Source of the DNA: Moraxellaceae bacterium
GTDB lineage: Bacteria; Pseudomonadota; Gammaproteobacteria; Pseudomonadales; Moraxellaceae
Assembly (NCBI GenBank): GCA_021156385.1
Contig: JAJNDL010000017.1
Location: 1 to 10,060, forward strand
Direction of reading: 5' to 3'
DNA: 10,060 bases
Shown: piece by piece, positions 8,646 to 10,060 of the stretch
Position numbering within the stretch: the stretch's first letter is position 1
How the letters are laid out: each line of letters opens with the position of its first letter
Position numbers and translations under genes: made by a program
The notes under the pieces: generated by a model
What the model was told of the DNA's origin: nothing
Seen by the model: only the letters and a program-made list of their open reading frames with translations
The model's database searches: none

Positions 8646-8673
8646 AAAAAAGCCGCTGCTCCGCGGCTTTTTT
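8646..8673. terminator. Bidirectional intrinsic terminator between fabB and tilS
   Basis: Six A, GCCGC, a 6-nt loop (TGCTCC), GCGGC and six T form a hairpin with an A tract on one side and a T tract on the other. It lies 18 bases past the fabB stop and 24 bases past the tilS stop on the other strand, so it can end both convergent transcripts. Confidence 0.88.
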
Positions 8674-8697
8674 CGTTTTCTGCAGCAGGCGCCAGTC

Positions 8698-10032
8698 CTA
8701 CTCCGCATCTCCGAGCACGAACTTTCGGGCCCTGCTTTCACCCGGCAGCATCAGCCCCGGCACGGCGATCAACTGCCCGTCCTCGAATACCAGCGGCAGG
8801 CGTTCACGCTCCCAGGGCGGCACCCCTGCTTCCTGCAGGAGGTTTTTCAGGTCGCGCGAGGGCTGCTCCGGCGCAGGGCGGTAACGTTCTCCGCCGCGGC
8901 GATAACGCACCCGCCAGGGTCGCTCCGGCGTGGCCGCTCCTTCCAGGATGAGCCGGCGCCCGTCCGGCAGCGCCAGTGGCGCCTCGCCACTCCACTCCGT
9001 TTCCCAGTCCCGCGGAATGACCGCCAGGGGTTTCATGGCATACAGGTGCGTGCGGTAGCGGCGCAGTTCGCAACCCGCCCACGCCAGCCGCGGCATGGCA
9101 TCTTCACGCGCCTGGACGACATTCCCGATGACACGGCTCAGCACGGCTTCGTCCGGCAGCAGGAAGGCCTGCTGCTGCAGCCAGTAGCGCAGCAGCAGCT
9201 TCTGTCGCGGCAAGGACAGCGGTTGCAGGACAGCGAGCGACAGGCGACCGGCTGCATCGATGCCATCCGTCGCGAGCTCGGCCGCAAGCTCCTGCAGCAG
9301 GGCATCCGCCTCCTGCAGGCGGGCAGCCGTCGCGGCCAGCGTGTCTTTCACGCCAGGCCAGCGCGCCTGCAGGCGCGGCAGCACTTCCAGCCGCAGGTAG
9401 TTGCGGTCGTAGCGGACATCCCGGTTCGATTCGTCCTCGATCCACTGCAGGCCCTGCATCCGTGCATAGTCCTGCAGGGCACTGCGCGGCAGGGAGAGCA
9501 GTGGCCGCCACTGCGGCACCGCGAGCCGGGCCCCGATGCGCAACCGGGATGCGCCGCGCATGGCGCCAAGTCCCTTCACACCGGCCCCGCGCACGAGGCG
9601 GAAGAGCAAGGTCTCGGCCTGGTCGTCCCGATGCTGGGCCAGCACCAGGGCCTCCCCTGCCTCGAGGCTCGCTGCGAATGCCGCATAGCGGGCGGAACGT
9701 GCCGCTCCCTCCAGGCTGGGCTCCTGCGCCACCTGGACGCGGTGGATTTCCAGCGGCACCTGCAGCGCATCGCATAACGCTGCCACTTTCCCGGCCCAGG
9801 CATCGGCATGCGGACTCAGGCCGTGATGCACATGCACGGCCCGCAGCGCGAGCGCGAACTCTGCGGCCACTTTCTTCAACACATGCAGCAGCACCGTGGA
9901 ATCCAGCCCGCCCGACAAGCCCAGGACCAGGCACCGCAGGCCGGGCGCCTGCGGCAGCTGCGCTTGCAGGAAGGCTCTGACGGTCTGTTCGGGCACGATG
10001 GCTATTCCGGAAAAATGGCGCGGAGCGCTCAC
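8698..10032 (-). CDS. tilS: tRNA(Ile)-lysidine synthetase TilS
   Basis: This gene encodes a protein of up to 444 aa that uses ATP and lysine to convert cytidine 34 of tRNA-Ile(CAU) to lysidine, so that it reads AUA and is charged with isoleucine. The N-type ATP pyrophosphatase P-loop SGGLDS is at residues 40-45. HVHHGLSPHADAW (about 67-79), LAQHRDDQAET (131-141), RGAGVKGLGAM and WIEDESNRDVRYDRN (197-211) are all TilS signatures. A middle helical domain (about 225-310) and a C-terminal TilS domain (about 355-440, with RRGGERYRP and LKNLLQEAGVPPWER) complete the full-length architecture. The start is uncertain. GTG at 10032 has no visible Shine-Dalgarno sequence and lies 5 bases from a terminator-like hairpin. 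A GTG at 9996 has GGA 9 bases upstream and would give 432 aa, the E. coli length. The GTG at 10032 forms GTGA, reminiscent of a coupled stop/start, but the upstream gene is outside the window. It is convergent with fabB. Confidence 0.96.
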   Translation of the reverse strand: MSAPRHFSGIAIVPEQTVRAFLQAQLPQAPGLRCLVLGLSGGLDSTVLLHVLKKVAAEFALALRAVHVHHGLSPHADAWAGKVAALCDALQVPLEIHRVQVAQEPSLEGAARSARYAAFAASLEAGEALVLAQHRDDQAETLLFRLVRGAGVKGLGAMRGASRLRIGARLAVPQWRPLLSLPRSALQDYARMQGLQWIEDESNRDVRYDRNYLRLEVLPRLQARWPGVKDTLAATAARLQEADALLQELAAELATDGIDAAGRLSLAVLQPLSLPRQKLLLRYWLQQQAFLLPDEAVLSRVIGNVVQAREDAMPRLAWAGCELRRYRTHLYAMKPLAVIPRDWETEWSGEAPLALPDGRRLILEGAATPERPWRVRYRRGGERYRPAPEQPSRDLKNLLQEAGVPPWERERLPLVFEDGQLIAVPGLMLPGESRARKFVLGDAE

Positions 10033-10034
10033 AT

Positions 10035-10059
10035 GAAAACGCCGGCGGTTGCCGGCGTT
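10035..10059 (-). terminator. Terminator-like hairpin directly upstream of tilS
   Basis: On the minus strand AACGCCGGC, loop AACC and GCCGGCGTT form a perfect 9-bp stem, followed by TTC (a run of four T counting the stem end). It would end the transcript of the gene upstream of tilS, which lies beyond the window edge. It leaves only a few bases before the GTG at 10032. Confidence 0.6.
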
Positions 10060-10060
10060 G

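Noticed and set aside
7317-8741. 474-codon open frame on the minus strand opposite fabB
   Set aside because: It is antisense to a complete FabB with an intact catalytic triad; the translation shows no recognisable domain and crosses the fabB terminator.

Overview
The window is about 10 kb of GC-rich (roughly two thirds G+C, by eye) chromosomal DNA carrying eight core housekeeping genes. FabA and FabB together (anaerobic unsaturated fatty acid synthesis), adk beside hemH, and a System I (Ccm) cytochrome c maturation cluster all point to a gammaproteobacterium that makes c-type cytochromes. The GC content and gene order suggest a Xanthomonadales/Nevskiales- or Pseudomonas-like lineage, but the genus cannot be fixed from sequence reading alone. 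No tRNA, rRNA, CRISPR array, insertion sequence, phage gene or riboswitch was seen.

Layout. Positions 1-2098 (minus strand) hold adk (1218-1874) followed by hemH (34-1041), separated by a strong hairpin that looks like the adk terminator. Positions 2099-6391 (minus strand) hold a compact operon, ccmF-ccmG-ccmH-ccmI, in which every junction overlaps by 1-4 bases, so the four proteins are probably translationally coupled. A candidate terminator overlaps the ccmI stop codon. Positions 6392-6741 are a 350-bp divergent intergenic region with candidate promoters for ccmF (minus) and fabA (plus). Positions 6742-8627 (plus strand) hold fabA and fabB, 161 bp apart. A clear bidirectional terminator at 8646-8673 separates fabB from the convergent gene tilS (minus, 8698-10032). 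At the right edge, a perfect 9-bp hairpin with a short T tract lies directly upstream of tilS and probably ends the transcript of the preceding, unseen gene.

How the genes work together. CcmF, CcmG, CcmH and CcmI form the late half of cytochrome c maturation: reduction and presentation of the apocytochrome CXXCH motif (CcmG, CcmH), apocytochrome chaperoning (CcmI) and heme ligation (CcmF). HemH supplies protoheme, the substrate of that pathway. FabA and FabB introduce and elongate the cis double bond of membrane fatty acids. Adk balances adenine nucleotides, and TilS makes lysidine in tRNA-Ile(CAU).

I found no undescribed system. The points most worth a second look are modest: the ccm cluster begins at ccmF with no ccmABCDE upstream, a terminator-like hairpin abuts the tilS start, and a few palindromes lie in promoter regions.
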